Assembly (NCBI GenBank): GCA_964383855.1
Contig: CAYLIP010000005.1
Location: 1-63,346 of the forward strand
Length of the DNA stretch: 63,346 bases
Source: CAZHAC01 sp964383855
GTDB lineage: Bacteria > Chloroflexota > Dormibacteria > Dormibacterales > Dormibacteraceae
Reading direction: 5' to 3'
Part shown: piece after piece, positions 51,095 through 59,874 of the stretch
Layout of the letters: each line of letters opens with the position of its first letter
How positions within the stretch are numbered: position 1 is the first letter of the stretch
Notes under the pieces: generated by a model
What the model saw: the letters and a program-made list of their open reading frames with translations, nothing else
What the model was told of the DNA's origin: nothing
Databases searched by the model: none
Position numbers and translations under genes: made by a program

Positions 51095-51186
51095 GTTCAG
51101 TTGCCCTCCATGTGCTTCGACGTGAGTCTCGACGGGTGCGGATACGGGGTCAAATGTCTTAACAACGCCCTTTGGCGAGGGCCAAA

Positions 51187-51215
51187 AGCATAGCGAACAG
51201 GCGTTCGCCGGTCAA
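51187..51215 (-). promoter_or_regulatory. LexA-controlled recA promoter
   Basis: Reading leftward, -35 TTGACC (51215-51210) and -10 TATGCT (51192-51187) flank a 17-nt spacer containing the perfect LexA box at 51194-51207. The -35 overlaps the stop codon of the pgsA-cinA gene. Confidence 0.9.
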
Positions 51216-52285
51216 TGGCCGACCGCCCTCGGGATGGTTTCCAGGGCGGCCAGCGCCAGCCGCACCGCCTCATGGGCGGCCTGGCGCCGGTTCTGCTCTC
51301 GCGAGCCCTCGAACACGAACCGGCGGCCTTCGCTGATCCCGCTCGTGGACGCCCACACGTAGGTCAGCCCGACCGGCTTTTCGGTGCCATCCGCCTCGGG
51401 GCCGGAGATCCCGGTCACCGCCAGCCCGATGTCGGCGTGCAGCCGGCGCCGCACACCGTCGGCCATCGCCCGCGCCACCTCCTCGGACACCGCACCGTGC
51501 TGGTTCAAGAGCTCCGGAAGCACACCCAGGTGATCGGTCTTGACCTGGTTGGAGTAAGCCAGGATCCCGCCCAGGAAGTAGCGCGAGCTGCCGGGCACAG
51601 CCGTTATCGAGGCGCCGACCAACCCCGCGGTGCACGACTCGGCGACCGCGATCGTGAGCCGGTGCTCGGCCAGCGCCGACCCCAGCTCGGCGGCCAGGGG
51701 ATCCGCCCTCCCCGCCGCCCCGACCGCCTCCATGTGGGGAATGACCGGCTCCGGGCGCAGGATGACATTCCGGAACCTCCACAGGTAGTCCAGGCCGCTG
51801 TAGACGGTGAAGACGACGGCCACCCCGATCCCGATCTCGGCCAGGGGGCGCAGCGCCGGATAGGGCCGGCCGAGGATGAGCAGGAGCACGGCTCCCACCT
51901 GCGTGATGGTCTTGGTCTTGCCCCAGGGGGTGGCCGCGATCACCCGGCCCTGGGTGGCGCTCAGCGAGCGCAGGACCGTGATCAGCATCTCCCGGGCGAA
52001 GATCACGATCACCACCCACGCCGCCAGCTGCTGCTCCTGTACGAGCACGATCAGGACCGAGAGGATCCAGAGCTTGTCGGCCAGCGGGTCCAGGAACTTG
52101 CCGAGCTCGGTCACATGCCCGGTCCGGCGCGCCAGCTGGCCGTCCGCGGTGTCGGTGAGCGAGGAGATCAGGAAGACCGCGGCCGCCACCTGGTCGTGGT
52201 CGCGAAATCCGGCCAGCAGGAGGAGCATCAGCACGGGGATCGCCGCCAGCCGGCTGACGGTCAGGAGGTTGGGAAGGTTGGCCAC
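51212..52285 (-). CDS. pgsA-cinA: Fused phosphatidylglycerophosphate synthase - CinA C-terminal amidohydrolase
   Basis: One 357-residue frame holds two enzymes. Residues 1-175 are a PgsA-like CDP-alcohol phosphatidyltransferase with the signature D45-TA-DG-QL-AR-x8-G-KFL-D-PLA-D70 and several membrane helices. Residues about 194-352 are a CinA C-terminal domain (PncC, nicotinamide-nucleotide amidohydrolase) with AESCTAGL (Ser217), LAYSNQVK (Tyr244, Lys249) and VTGISGPEADG. Many genomes keep separate pgsA and cinA genes before recA; here they are joined by fewer than 20 residues. GTG 52285 lies 5 nt after the rodZ-like stop. Both active sites look intact. Confidence 0.92.
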   Translation of the reverse strand: MANLPNLLTVSRLAAIPVLMLLLLAGFRDHDQVAAAVFLISSLTDTADGQLARRTGHVTELGKFLDPLADKLWILSVLIVLVQEQQLAAWVVIVIFAREMLITVLRSLSATQGRVIAATPWGKTKTITQVGAVLLLILGRPYPALRPLAEIGIGVAVVFTVYSGLDYLWRFRNVILRPEPVIPHMEAVGAAGRADPLAAELGSALAEHRLTIAVAESCTAGLVGASITAVPGSSRYFLGGILAYSNQVKTDHLGVLPELLNQHGAVSEEVARAMADGVRRRLHADIGLAVTGISGPEADGTEKPVGLTYVWASTSGISEGRRFVFEGSREQNRRQAAHEAVRLALAALETIPRAVGH

Positions 52286-52290
52286 GCCCC

Positions 52291-53079
52291 CTAAGTGTCG
52301 GCGGAATACTCGCGGTTTAGCGCGCCCAGCCCCTGGTACTCGCCGCCGGCGACCGAGACCTGAAGCGACGGTTTTCCGGCGCCGACCCGGATCCGGTGCC
52401 CGATGAAGGTGGCCTCTTGGCCGGGTTCGAGGAATGAGCCGTAGGCCGGCCTGCCGTCGACGGTGACCGTCACCCAGGTCTCCTCGACCGCCTTCAGGCC
52501 GATCAGCACCTGGGAGGGCACGGCCGCCGCCCGGAGCGCGGGGGGCGGCGCCGGGTTCGAGCCGGCCGCGGGCAGCGGGGCCGGGCTCGCAATCGGCGGC
52601 GCCTGGAGAGCCGGAGACGGAGCCGCTGCCGGCGCCAGGCTGCGCGCCGATTCGATCTCCCACCAGGCATAGACGGCAAAGAGGCCGGCGGCCAAGATCA
52701 GGCCGGCCGCCCCGAGCAGCGGGCCGCTCAGCGTGAGGCGGTGCGGCACCCGCGCCGGCGTCAGAGCCTGCAGCGAGAGCCGGCGGCCGGCGGGCGCCGG
52801 CGCCGGGTGCCTGGCCGCTTCCAGCAGCCGGACGCTGTCGAGCCCGAGGTGTTCCGCGTACGTGCGCAGGTAGCCACGCGCGTACACAGGGCCGGGCAGG
52901 ACGTCCAGGTCGTCGCGCTCGAGCGCCTCCAGGTAGCGGCGGCGAATGCGGGTGGCGGCGGCGACCTGGTCCAGGGACTGGCCGCTCCGGCGCCGCGCCT
53001 CGGCCAGGACGGCACCGGCGCCGGCATCGCCGTCAGCGCCCGGGCGCTGGTCGACGACGTGCAGCGCCGGCTGCGTCAT
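52291..53079 (-). CDS. RodZ-like helix-turn-helix membrane protein (DUF4115)
   Basis: The 262-residue protein has a cytoplasmic HTH_25 domain (GAVLAEARRRSGQSLDQVAAATRIRRRYLEALERDDLDVLPGPVYARGYLRTYAEHLGLD), one membrane helix (LLGAAGLILAAGLFAVYAWW), a Pro/Ala linker and a DUF4115 domain (VLIGLKAVEETWVTVTVDG). RodZ links MreB to the cell-wall machinery; here MreB is not in view, so the role is by family. ATG 53079 overlaps the ftsK stop (ATGA). Confidence 0.9.
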   Translation of the reverse strand: MTQPALHVVDQRPGADGDAGAGAVLAEARRRSGQSLDQVAAATRIRRRYLEALERDDLDVLPGPVYARGYLRTYAEHLGLDSVRLLEAARHPAPAPAGRRLSLQALTPARVPHRLTLSGPLLGAAGLILAAGLFAVYAWWEIESARSLAPAAAPSPALQAPPIASPAPLPAAGSNPAPPPALRAAAVPSQVLIGLKAVEETWVTVTVDGRPAYGSFLEPGQEATFIGHRIRVGAGKPSLQVSVAGGEYQGLGALNREYSADT

Positions 53080-55355
53080 TCGAGGCCGAGCCTCTCCAGA
53101 AGCTCGTCGACGTCGGGCAGCGTCATCAGCACCTCGCGCGACTTGCTGCCCTGGTACCCGCCGATCACCCTCTGCTCGGCGAGCATGTCAACGATGCGGC
53201 CGGCACGCGAGTAGCCGACGTTGAACTTGCGCTGCACCAGCGACACCGAGGCCGCCCCCTCGGCCGCCACCGCTCGCGCGGCTCGGGCGAAGAGCGGGTC
53301 CAGGCGGCGGCCTCCCCCCTCGCCCTCCGCCTCGAACCCGGACGGTCCTGACTCCAGCACGTCCTCGATGAAGCGGGGCTCGCCCTGCGCCTTCCAGAAG
53401 GCGACCAGCGACTCCACCTCGCGGTCGTTGACGAAGGCGCCCTGGATGCGGGTCGGCTTGCCCGCGTCAACCGGCTGGTAGAGCATGTCGCCGCGGCCGA
53501 GCAGCTTCTCGGCGCCGCCCGAGTCGAGGATGACGCGGCTGTCGACCTGGGAGCCGACGGCAAAGGCGATGCGGGAGGGGATGTTGGCCTTGATCAGGCC
53601 CGTGATGATGTCGGTCGAGGGGCGCTGAGTCGCGATCACAAGGTGAATGCCGACCGCCCGGGCCAGCTGCGCGATCCGGCAGATCAGCTCCTCGACCTCG
53701 CCCGCCGCCACCATCATCAGGTCGGCCAGCTCGTCGATCACGATCACGACGTAGGGCATCTTGCGGGCGTGCTGCGCGGCCGCGCGGTCGTTGTAGGACG
53801 CGATGTTGCGAACGCCCTCGTGGCTCAGCAGCTTGTAGCGCCGCTCCATCTCCGCCACCGCCCATCGGAGCGCGGCCGCGGCCTGGTGCGATTCGACGAT
53901 CACCGGGACCGCCAGGTGCGGCAGGTTGTTGTAGCCCGAGAGCTCGACGCGCTTGGGGTCGATCATGACCAGGCGCAGGTCGTCGGGTGTGCACTGCAGC
54001 AGCAGGGACGAGATGAGGACGTTGATGCACACCGACTTGCCCTGCCCGGTGGCGCCGGCGATCAGCATGTGCGGCATGCGCGTCAGGTCGCCCACGATCG
54101 AGGTGCCGCTGACATCGTTGCCGAGAGCGATCGCGAGCTTGTGGCCGGCCCTGAAGCCGGGCGCCTCGACCACCTCGCGCAGCGAGACCAGGCTGGCCGA
54201 CTTGTTCGGGATCTCCAGCCCGACCGCCGACTTGCCGGGAATCGGCGCCTCGACGCGGAGCGGCGAGGCGGCCAGCGCCAGCTCCAGGTCGTGCTGGAGC
54301 GAGACGATCTTCTTGACCGGGACGCCGGCCGCCGGCTGCAGCTCGTACTGGGTGACCGCGGGGCCGGGATTGACGCCGATCACCCTGGCCTCGACTCCGA
54401 AGGTGGTCAGGGTGTGCTCGATGACCCGGACGTTGCGCCGGATCTCGTCCTGCATCCTCTCCTTGCGCGCGGTCACGCTGTCGAGGAGCGTCACCGCGGG
54501 CAGCTTCCAGTCGATGGCCGGCGGCTCGTCCTCGAGGTCGGCGGTGACGCGCAGGACCGGCGGTCCGACGTCGCCGGGATCGTCCTCCCCCTCCCTCTCC
54601 GGCTCGAACCGGGTCGGCGGCGGCGCCGCGGCCGGCCGGGGCCGCGGCTCGGGCACCTCGCCCTCCTCGGTCACCCACGCCGGAAGGTCAAGCGGCGGCT
54701 CTGGCGCCGGCTTGGCGGCCGGCTTGGCGGGCACCTCGGGCTTGGCCGGCCGGCCGGCGGCGGGCCTGACCAGCGCTTCGACGCGCTGTCGCTCGGCATA
54801 GCCGGCTCGCGCCGTGTCGACCACGCCCATGGCCAGGGCGCCGGGGCTGAAGTGGAAGGCGACGATCAGGGAGACCACGAGGGCGCCCACGAGCAGGATG
54901 CCGGCGCCCCAGGGCCCGGCGAGGCCGCCCAGGAAGCCTTCGACGGACTCGCCGAGCGCGCCCCCCGCGGCGTGGAAGCTGAGAAGTCCAAGCACCGAAA
55001 GCCCCGCCACCGCTACCGCCAGCACGTCCGAGCGGCGCACGCGCGGAGGGTCGGGCCAGATGAGCAGGATGCCGGCCACCAGCCCGGCGGCGACCGGCAG
55101 CGGCCACCCGTAACCGAACCCGTGCTCCATCGTCGAGCGGAGCTCCCGGAGCAGGAAACCGCTCTGGCCGAAGAGCTGCGCGACGATCGCCAGCAGCGAG
55201 GCGCCGATCAGAACGACGCCGGCCGCCTCGCGCGCCTGCTGGGGAGTGAGGAGCGGCCGGCGGCGGCGCGTGGCCGCCTTGCGCGGAGCGCGACGCGGCG
55301 CCGTTCGGCGCGCAGAGCCGCTCGTCCTGGGTGTCCTGGTGGTGGTGCGGGGCAT
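53076..55355 (-). CDS. ftsK: DNA translocase FtsK/SpoIIIE
   Basis: The 759-residue protein has a basic N-terminus, about four membrane helices (residues 45-185), a Pro/Glu linker, and the motor: alpha domain (EHTLTTFGVEARVIGVNPGPAVTQYELQPAAGV), Walker A GATGQGKSV, Walker B VIVIDELADLMM, then a gamma DNA-reading domain (ASVSLVQRKFNVGYSRAGRIVDMLAEQ). It pumps chromosome ends across the septum. It heads the ftsK-rodZ-pgsA/cinA unit and is divergent from a small zinc-ribbon gene 94 nt away. Confidence 0.96.
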   Translation of the reverse strand: MPRTTTRTPRTSGSARRTAPRRAPRKAATRRRRPLLTPQQAREAAGVVLIGASLLAIVAQLFGQSGFLLRELRSTMEHGFGYGWPLPVAAGLVAGILLIWPDPPRVRRSDVLAVAVAGLSVLGLLSFHAAGGALGESVEGFLGGLAGPWGAGILLVGALVVSLIVAFHFSPGALAMGVVDTARAGYAERQRVEALVRPAAGRPAKPEVPAKPAAKPAPEPPLDLPAWVTEEGEVPEPRPRPAAAPPPTRFEPEREGEDDPGDVGPPVLRVTADLEDEPPAIDWKLPAVTLLDSVTARKERMQDEIRRNVRVIEHTLTTFGVEARVIGVNPGPAVTQYELQPAAGVPVKKIVSLQHDLELALAASPLRVEAPIPGKSAVGLEIPNKSASLVSLREVVEAPGFRAGHKLAIALGNDVSGTSIVGDLTRMPHMLIAGATGQGKSVCINVLISSLLLQCTPDDLRLVMIDPKRVELSGYNNLPHLAVPVIVESHQAAAALRWAVAEMERRYKLLSHEGVRNIASYNDRAAAQHARKMPYVVIVIDELADLMMVAAGEVEELICRIAQLARAVGIHLVIATQRPSTDIITGLIKANIPSRIAFAVGSQVDSRVILDSGGAEKLLGRGDMLYQPVDAGKPTRIQGAFVNDREVESLVAFWKAQGEPRFIEDVLESGPSGFEAEGEGGGRRLDPLFARAARAVAAEGAASVSLVQRKFNVGYSRAGRIVDMLAEQRVIGGYQGSKSREVLMTLPDVDELLERLGLE

Positions 55356-55449
55356 GGATGTTGAGAGAACGAGTGCGAGATCGATGGAGTGGCTGCGGCG
55401 AGGGGCATCCCCTCGCGGCGATTATATGGGCGCGCGGTGATGCTGACCA

Positions 55450-55752
55450 ATGGCGATTGACCCCTTCAGCCTGGCCGAGGAGCGCTTTCGGGAGCTCCAG
55501 GAGGACCGGCGGTCGCGCCGCCTGCAGGCCCGAGCCTTTCGAGCCGCGGTGCGCGAGCTGGCGGTGAGCGACGCCGAGGGCAGGACCTGGATGCTCGGGC
55601 CGGAGGACGGAACCTGGTACCGCCGCGACCCCCAGCGCTGGGTGGCCGCGGAGCCGCCGCGACGGCTGATCTGCCCGCACTGCGGGCATCACAACCTCTC
55701 CCGCCACTCGTTCTGCGTCGACTGCGGCGGCCGGCTCAGGCGGCCCGGCTGA
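55450..55752 (+). CDS. Small zinc-ribbon protein
   Basis: This 100-residue protein is unrecognised. The N-terminal half is helical and charged (LAEERFRELQEDRRSRRLQARAFRAAV), the middle has a WW-like stretch (GRTWMLGPEDGTWYRRDPQRWV) and the C-terminus is a zinc ribbon (ICPHCGHHN, FCVDCGG). The Trp-rich motif recalls the membrane protein at 46593. It is divergent from ftsK and its stop abuts the stop of the convergent gene with no spacer. Confidence 0.78.
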   Translation: MAIDPFSLAEERFRELQEDRRSRRLQARAFRAAVRELAVSDAEGRTWMLGPEDGTWYRRDPQRWVAAEPPRRLICPHCGHHNLSRHSFCVDCGGRLRRPG

Positions 55753-56583
55753 TCAGGTCCGCAGCGAGCGGATCGCCGCCTCCACGCGCTGGTCGTCGCC
55801 CGAGGCCCAGTCGGCGCCGGGGACCAGCGCGTCGACCCTCACCAGGCCGCTGCCGCTGCCCACGTAGGCGCGTTCGAAGTACCAGGTCGAGCCGTCCTGG
55901 CGGGTGGCGCGCAGCACAGCCTCGGCTCCGCGGCGCGCGCCGATGGTGACGGCGGTCACCGGCCTGGCGATCTCCAGCCTGGTGCCCGCGGGCGGCAGCT
56001 GGAGCAGCCCGGCGAGGTCGAAGGCGAGCACCGCCTGGGGGTCGGCGCTGTCGACCGGGACCTGGAGTGCCGGCCGCGAGACGGCGATCGTGGACGACTG
56101 CAGGGGCGCGGTGAGAAGGGCGCCCTGCGCGCTCGCGACCCTGGCCGAGTCGGGCTGCCACCGGCCGATCACAAGCAGGCCGCCCTGGTCGCCGGCAATC
56201 CAGCCGGCGGGTGCCGTGTAGCCGACATTGATCGTGGCGTCCCGGGCCGCGGGCGTGGGTGCCGAGCTGGGCGCCGGAGCGATCAGGGTGGCGACGCGCG
56301 ATATGCCGAAGCTGTAGGGCGAGACCCCGAAGGCGATCCCGGCGACCAGTGGGACCAGCGCGGCCAGCAGCCAGAGGCGCCAGATCGGCGTCCGCCGCTG
56401 CCCGCGGACCAGCTCGTAGCCGCAGAAGCCGCAGTAGCGGTCGAAGGGCCCGGCCACTCCCAGGCAGGAGCCGCACCGGCGCAGGGGCAGCGTGCAGGCG
56501 ATGCAGTAGTCGGTCATGATCGCCGGCGAGTCGCACCGCGGGCAGAGGGTGGGCGCGGTCAGGGCCGCCGGCGGCAGCTTCAC
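55753..56583 (-). CDS. Zinc-ribbon membrane protein
   Basis: The 276-residue protein starts with several CxxC pairs (CPRCDSPA, YCIACTL, RCGSCLG, YCGFCG), i.e. a double zinc ribbon of the kind seen in signalling or double-zinc-ribbon proteins. One membrane helix follows (LWLLAALVPLVAGIAFG), then an exported beta-rich domain of about 180 residues (NVGYTAPAGWIAGDQGGLLVIGRW). GTG 56583 is used. I know no function. It lies 68 nt downstream of the RNase J gene, probably in its own or the same transcript. Confidence 0.8.
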   Translation of the reverse strand: MKLPPAALTAPTLCPRCDSPAIMTDYCIACTLPLRRCGSCLGVAGPFDRYCGFCGYELVRGQRRTPIWRLWLLAALVPLVAGIAFGVSPYSFGISRVATLIAPAPSSAPTPAARDATINVGYTAPAGWIAGDQGGLLVIGRWQPDSARVASAQGALLTAPLQSSTIAVSRPALQVPVDSADPQAVLAFDLAGLLQLPPAGTRLEIARPVTAVTIGARRGAEAVLRATRQDGSTWYFERAYVGSGSGLVRVDALVPGADWASGDDQRVEAAIRSLRT

Positions 56584-56651
56584 GGCCGCCGGATTCTAGC
56601 TGTGGCGGCCCTCAGACCCTCTTTCCGGCTCGGCGTGGCGAGGAGGCGTCG

Positions 56652-58334
56652 CTAGATCTCGGTGACCACGGGGACGACCATGGGGCGCCGGCCGGTTCGC
56701 TTCCAGACCAGGCGCGAGATCGAGTCGTGGATCGCCTCCTGCAGGATCGAGGTCTCGGGGGGCTCCCCGGCCAGGCGCCCGATCGCGGTCAGCACGTCGT
56801 TGCGCGCGTCTCGCATCAGGGCCTCTGAGCCCTCCTCCTCGATGAAGCCCCGCGAGACCAGCTCCGGCCCCGCGCGCAGGGAGCCGTTCTCGCGGTCGAC
56901 CGCCACCGTGACCACGACCATCCCGTCGCCCGCCAGGTGCCGCCGGTCGCGGAGCACGACCTGCTCCACGTCGCCGATGCCGAGGCCGTCGACGAAGACG
57001 AGGCCGGCGTTGACGTCCTCCCCCACCCGCATCGAGGCCCCGTCCAGCTCGACGGCCCGGCCATCCTCGATGACCAGGATCCGGTCCTCCCCCATCCCCA
57101 CGCCGCGTGCGATGTCGGCGTGCTTGGCCAGCTGCCTGTATTCGCCGTGGACGGGAATGAAGAACCGCGGCCGGACCGCCTCCAGCAGCTCGCGCAGCTC
57201 ATCCTGGAAGGCGTGCCCGGAGACGTGCACGTGGTCGGCGTCGGAGTAGAGGACGCGGGCGCCGTGCCGGGCGAGGTTGTTGATCGTCTTGTGGACCAGC
57301 CTCTCGTTGCCGGGGATCGGGCGGGCCGAGAGGACGACGACGTCGCCGGCCTGGACGTTGACCACCGGGTGGCGGCGGGCGGCGAAGCGGGAGAGGGCGG
57401 ACAGCGGCTCGCCCTGGCTGCCGGCGGCCAGCAGCACGCAGCGCGGGTCCCTCTGCGCCTGGTCGATCGGGAGCATGGTGTCGGGCGCCATGCGCAGGAT
57501 GCCGAGATCCTGCGCCGTCTTGACCGCGTTCGAAATCGAACGTCCGACCACCGCCACCCGCCGGCCGTGACGCTCAGCCAGGGAGATCACCTGCTGCATG
57601 CGGTGGATGTTGGAGGCGAAGGTGCAGACCACGATGCGGCCCTGGGCCTCCTCGAAGATCTGCTCGAAGGTCGGCGCCAGCGAGCGCTCCTTGCCGCTGT
57701 GGCCGGGCCGTTCGGCGTTGGTGGAGTCCCCGAGCAGGAGCAGCACGCCCTCGTCGCCGAGCCGGCGGAAGCGGTCCATGTCGGTGGGCGGGCCGAAGAG
57801 CGGATCCGGATCGAGCTTGAAGTCGCTCGTGTAGACAACCGGGCCCACCGGCGTCTCGATCGCCAGGGCCAGCGCCTCGGGGATCGAGTGGCACACGTGC
57901 ACCGCCTCGACGCGGAAGGGCCCGATCTGCACCCGGTCGCCGGCCTGGACCTCGCGCAGGTCGGCCTCGCGGAGGGTGCGGTGCTCGCGCAGCCGGTTGC
58001 GGGCCAGCCCCAGCGTCAGCCGCGTGCCGAAGACCGGCGGTGAGAGGGGGCCGCCGGGGCTCGGATAGCGGTCACCCCACAGCCGCTTGAGGATGAAGGG
58101 CAGCGCGCCGATGTGGTCCTCATGCCCGTGGGTCAGGTAGATGCCGGCCACGTGCCGCCCCTCCTGGAGCAGGTAGGAGACGTCGGGGATGACGAGGTCG
58201 ACGCCGGGCATGTCCTCGTGGGGGAACATGAGGCCGGCGTCGACGACCAGGATCTGGTCGCCCCATTCGAGGGCCCACATGTTGAGCCCGACCTCGCCCA
58301 GCCCGCCCAGCGGGATGTAGCGCAGCCTGCTCAC
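56652..58334 (-). CDS. rnj: Ribonuclease J
   Basis: The 560-residue beta-CASP metallo-beta-lactamase has IPLGGLGEVGLNMWAL, the zinc motif THGHEDHIGALP (68-79), CHSIPEALALAI, YTSDFKLDP, DSTNAERPGHSGKE, the beta-CASP region (VVCTFASNIHRMQQVI) and VHGEYRQLAKHADIA. RNase J is a 5'-3' exonuclease and endonuclease for mRNA and rRNA. GTG 58334 overlaps the uracil-DNA glycosylase stop (GTGA). Confidence 0.97.
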   Translation of the reverse strand: MSRLRYIPLGGLGEVGLNMWALEWGDQILVVDAGLMFPHEDMPGVDLVIPDVSYLLQEGRHVAGIYLTHGHEDHIGALPFILKRLWGDRYPSPGGPLSPPVFGTRLTLGLARNRLREHRTLREADLREVQAGDRVQIGPFRVEAVHVCHSIPEALALAIETPVGPVVYTSDFKLDPDPLFGPPTDMDRFRRLGDEGVLLLLGDSTNAERPGHSGKERSLAPTFEQIFEEAQGRIVVCTFASNIHRMQQVISLAERHGRRVAVVGRSISNAVKTAQDLGILRMAPDTMLPIDQAQRDPRCVLLAAGSQGEPLSALSRFAARRHPVVNVQAGDVVVLSARPIPGNERLVHKTINNLARHGARVLYSDADHVHVSGHAFQDELRELLEAVRPRFFIPVHGEYRQLAKHADIARGVGMGEDRILVIEDGRAVELDGASMRVGEDVNAGLVFVDGLGIGDVEQVVLRDRRHLAGDGMVVVTVAVDRENGSLRAGPELVSRGFIEEEGSEALMRDARNDVLTAIGRLAGEPPETSILQEAIHDSISRLVWKRTGRRPMVVPVVTEI

Positions 58335-58939
58335 GGCAGCAGCGGCATCTGTTCGGCCGGCGGGGCGGGCGGCTGCGGCTCCGGGACCGGCTCGCGGAAG
58401 ACCTCGTCCATATAGCGCCGGACGTGGTCGAAATCGGCCTCGAGGTCGCGCACCAGGGACCCGTTGTGGAGCGCGGCGGCCGGGTGGTAGACGGGCATGA
58501 AGGCGACCCCTCCCCGCATCACGATCTGGCCGTGGACCCGGCTGATCGGGCCGTAGCCGGGCAGCATCCGCTCGAGCGCATGACGCCCGAGCACGATGAC
58601 CGCCTTGGGCTGCAGCAGCCGGTACTGCGCGCGCAGGTAGGGCAGGCACGCCTCCGCCTCGTTCGGCATCGGGTCGCGGTTCTGCGGCGGCCGGCACTTG
58701 AGGACGTTGGTGATGTAGACGGCTTCGCGCGAGAGCCCGATCCGCTCGAGGAGCCGGTCGAGGAGCTTGCCCGCGGCGCCGACGAAGGGCTTGCCCTGGA
58801 CGTCCTCGTTGAAGCCGGGGGCCTCGCCCACGATCATCACCTCGGCCGGGCAGGGCCCGCTGCCGGGGACGGCCTGGGTCCTGGTGGCATGCAGCCCGCA
58901 CAGCGTGCAGGCCCGGACGCGGTCCTGCAGAGCCTCCAG
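58331..58939 (-). CDS. Family 4 uracil-DNA glycosylase, probable CTG start
   Basis: The 202-residue iron-sulfur enzyme removes uracil from DNA. Four cluster ligands are visible: C11 and C14 (RACTLCGLHATRTQ), C82 (VLKCRPPQNRDP) and C98 (EAEACLPYL); motif A is VGEAPGFNED and motif B is in PVYHPAAAL. The first canonical start, GTG 58840, comes after C11 and C14 and would lose two ligands. CTG 58939 (or 58930) restores the family N-terminus; it follows the dapA stop by 22 nt with only a weak AGG-type site. A stop codon upstream in this frame rules out a longer form. Confidence 0.92.
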   Translation of the reverse strand: MEALQDRVRACTLCGLHATRTQAVPGSGPCPAEVMIVGEAPGFNEDVQGKPFVGAAGKLLDRLLERIGLSREAVYITNVLKCRPPQNRDPMPNEAEACLPYLRAQYRLLQPKAVIVLGRHALERMLPGYGPISRVHGQIVMRGGVAFMPVYHPAAALHNGSLVRDLEADFDHVRRYMDEVFREPVPEPQPPAPPAEQMPLLP

Positions 58940-58961
58940 CTCGGCCTGGGCCTGCGGTGCG

Positions 58962-59870
58962 TTAAGCGACCTTCACCCTCGCCTTGAACGTGATGACGTC
59001 GCCCGCCGCTTCAAGCACCTTCATCACCCGGGCCTCGTCCTCGGCAGCCATCGGGGTGAGCGGGAGCCGGAAGGGACCGGCCGGGAATCCCAGCGCGTTG
59101 AGCGCCGACTTGACCGGCACCGGGTTGCTGGAGACGGTCATCAGGGCGTTGATCACCGGCGCCAGGCGTAGGTGGATCCGCTGCGCGGTGCTGGTGTCTC
59201 CGGCCAGGTAGGCCTCGATCATCCGCCTGACGGATCCACCCGCCAGGTGCGACACGACGCAGATCACCCCGTAGCCGCCGACCGCCAGCAGAGGAAGCGT
59301 GAAGCCGTCATCGCCCGCCCACATTCGGAAGCCCTCGGGCTTGGCGGCCGCGATCAGGCTCATCTGGTCCATGGAGCCGCTCGCCTCCTTGACGCCGACG
59401 ATTCCCGGCAGCTCGGCGCAGCGGAGGGTGGTCTGGACCGTCATGTTGATCCCGGTCCGGCCCTGGATGTTGTACATGATGGTCGGCCCGATCTCAGCGA
59501 TCGCCCTGAAGTGCTGGTACATGCCCTCCTGCGGCGGCTTGTTGTAGTAGGGCACGACGGCCAGCAGCCCGTCGGCGCCGGCCTTCATGGCCCGCTCCGC
59601 CATATCGACCGAGTGGCGGGTGTTGTTGGAGCCCACGCCGGCGACCACGTTGCGTCCGGGGATGGCCTCGCGGACCACCCGGACCAGCTCGATCTTCTCC
59701 TCGTCGGTGAGCGCCGGCGCCTCACCGGTGGTGCCGAAGACGACGACTCCGTCGGATCCGTCCTCGCAGAGCGCCGCGGCCAGCTTCTGGGCGGCGTCCC
59801 AGTTCACCGAGCCATCCTCGCGGAAGGGGGTGACCATCGCGGTCAGCAGGCGTCCGATCTCACTGGGCAT
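58962..59870 (-). CDS. dapA: 4-Hydroxy-tetrahydrodipicolinate synthase
   Basis: DapA condenses pyruvate and aspartate semialdehyde. The 302-residue TIM barrel has TAMVTPF, GTTGEAPALT, VVPYYNKPPQEG with the catalytic Tyr, the Schiff-base Lys in GVKEASGSMDQ and YNIQGRTG (a Gln where Pro is common). ATG 59870 lies 4 nt after the asd stop. With asd, dapB, dapD, dapC and dapE in the window, only the epimerase dapF is missing from the route to meso-diaminopimelate. Confidence 0.96.
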   Translation of the reverse strand: MPSEIGRLLTAMVTPFREDGSVNWDAAQKLAAALCEDGSDGVVVFGTTGEAPALTDEEKIELVRVVREAIPGRNVVAGVGSNNTRHSVDMAERAMKAGADGLLAVVPYYNKPPQEGMYQHFRAIAEIGPTIMYNIQGRTGINMTVQTTLRCAELPGIVGVKEASGSMDQMSLIAAAKPEGFRMWAGDDGFTLPLLAVGGYGVICVVSHLAGGSVRRMIEAYLAGDTSTAQRIHLRLAPVINALMTVSSNPVPVKSALNALGFPAGPFRLPLTPMAAEDEARVMKVLEAAGDVITFKARVKVA

Positions 59871-59874
59871 CTGG

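Noticed and set aside
56652..58901. Longer form of RNase J starting at 58901
   Set aside because: The first 189 residues would overlap the uracil-DNA glycosylase in another frame and resemble no RNase J N-terminus; GTG 58334 gives the normal start.
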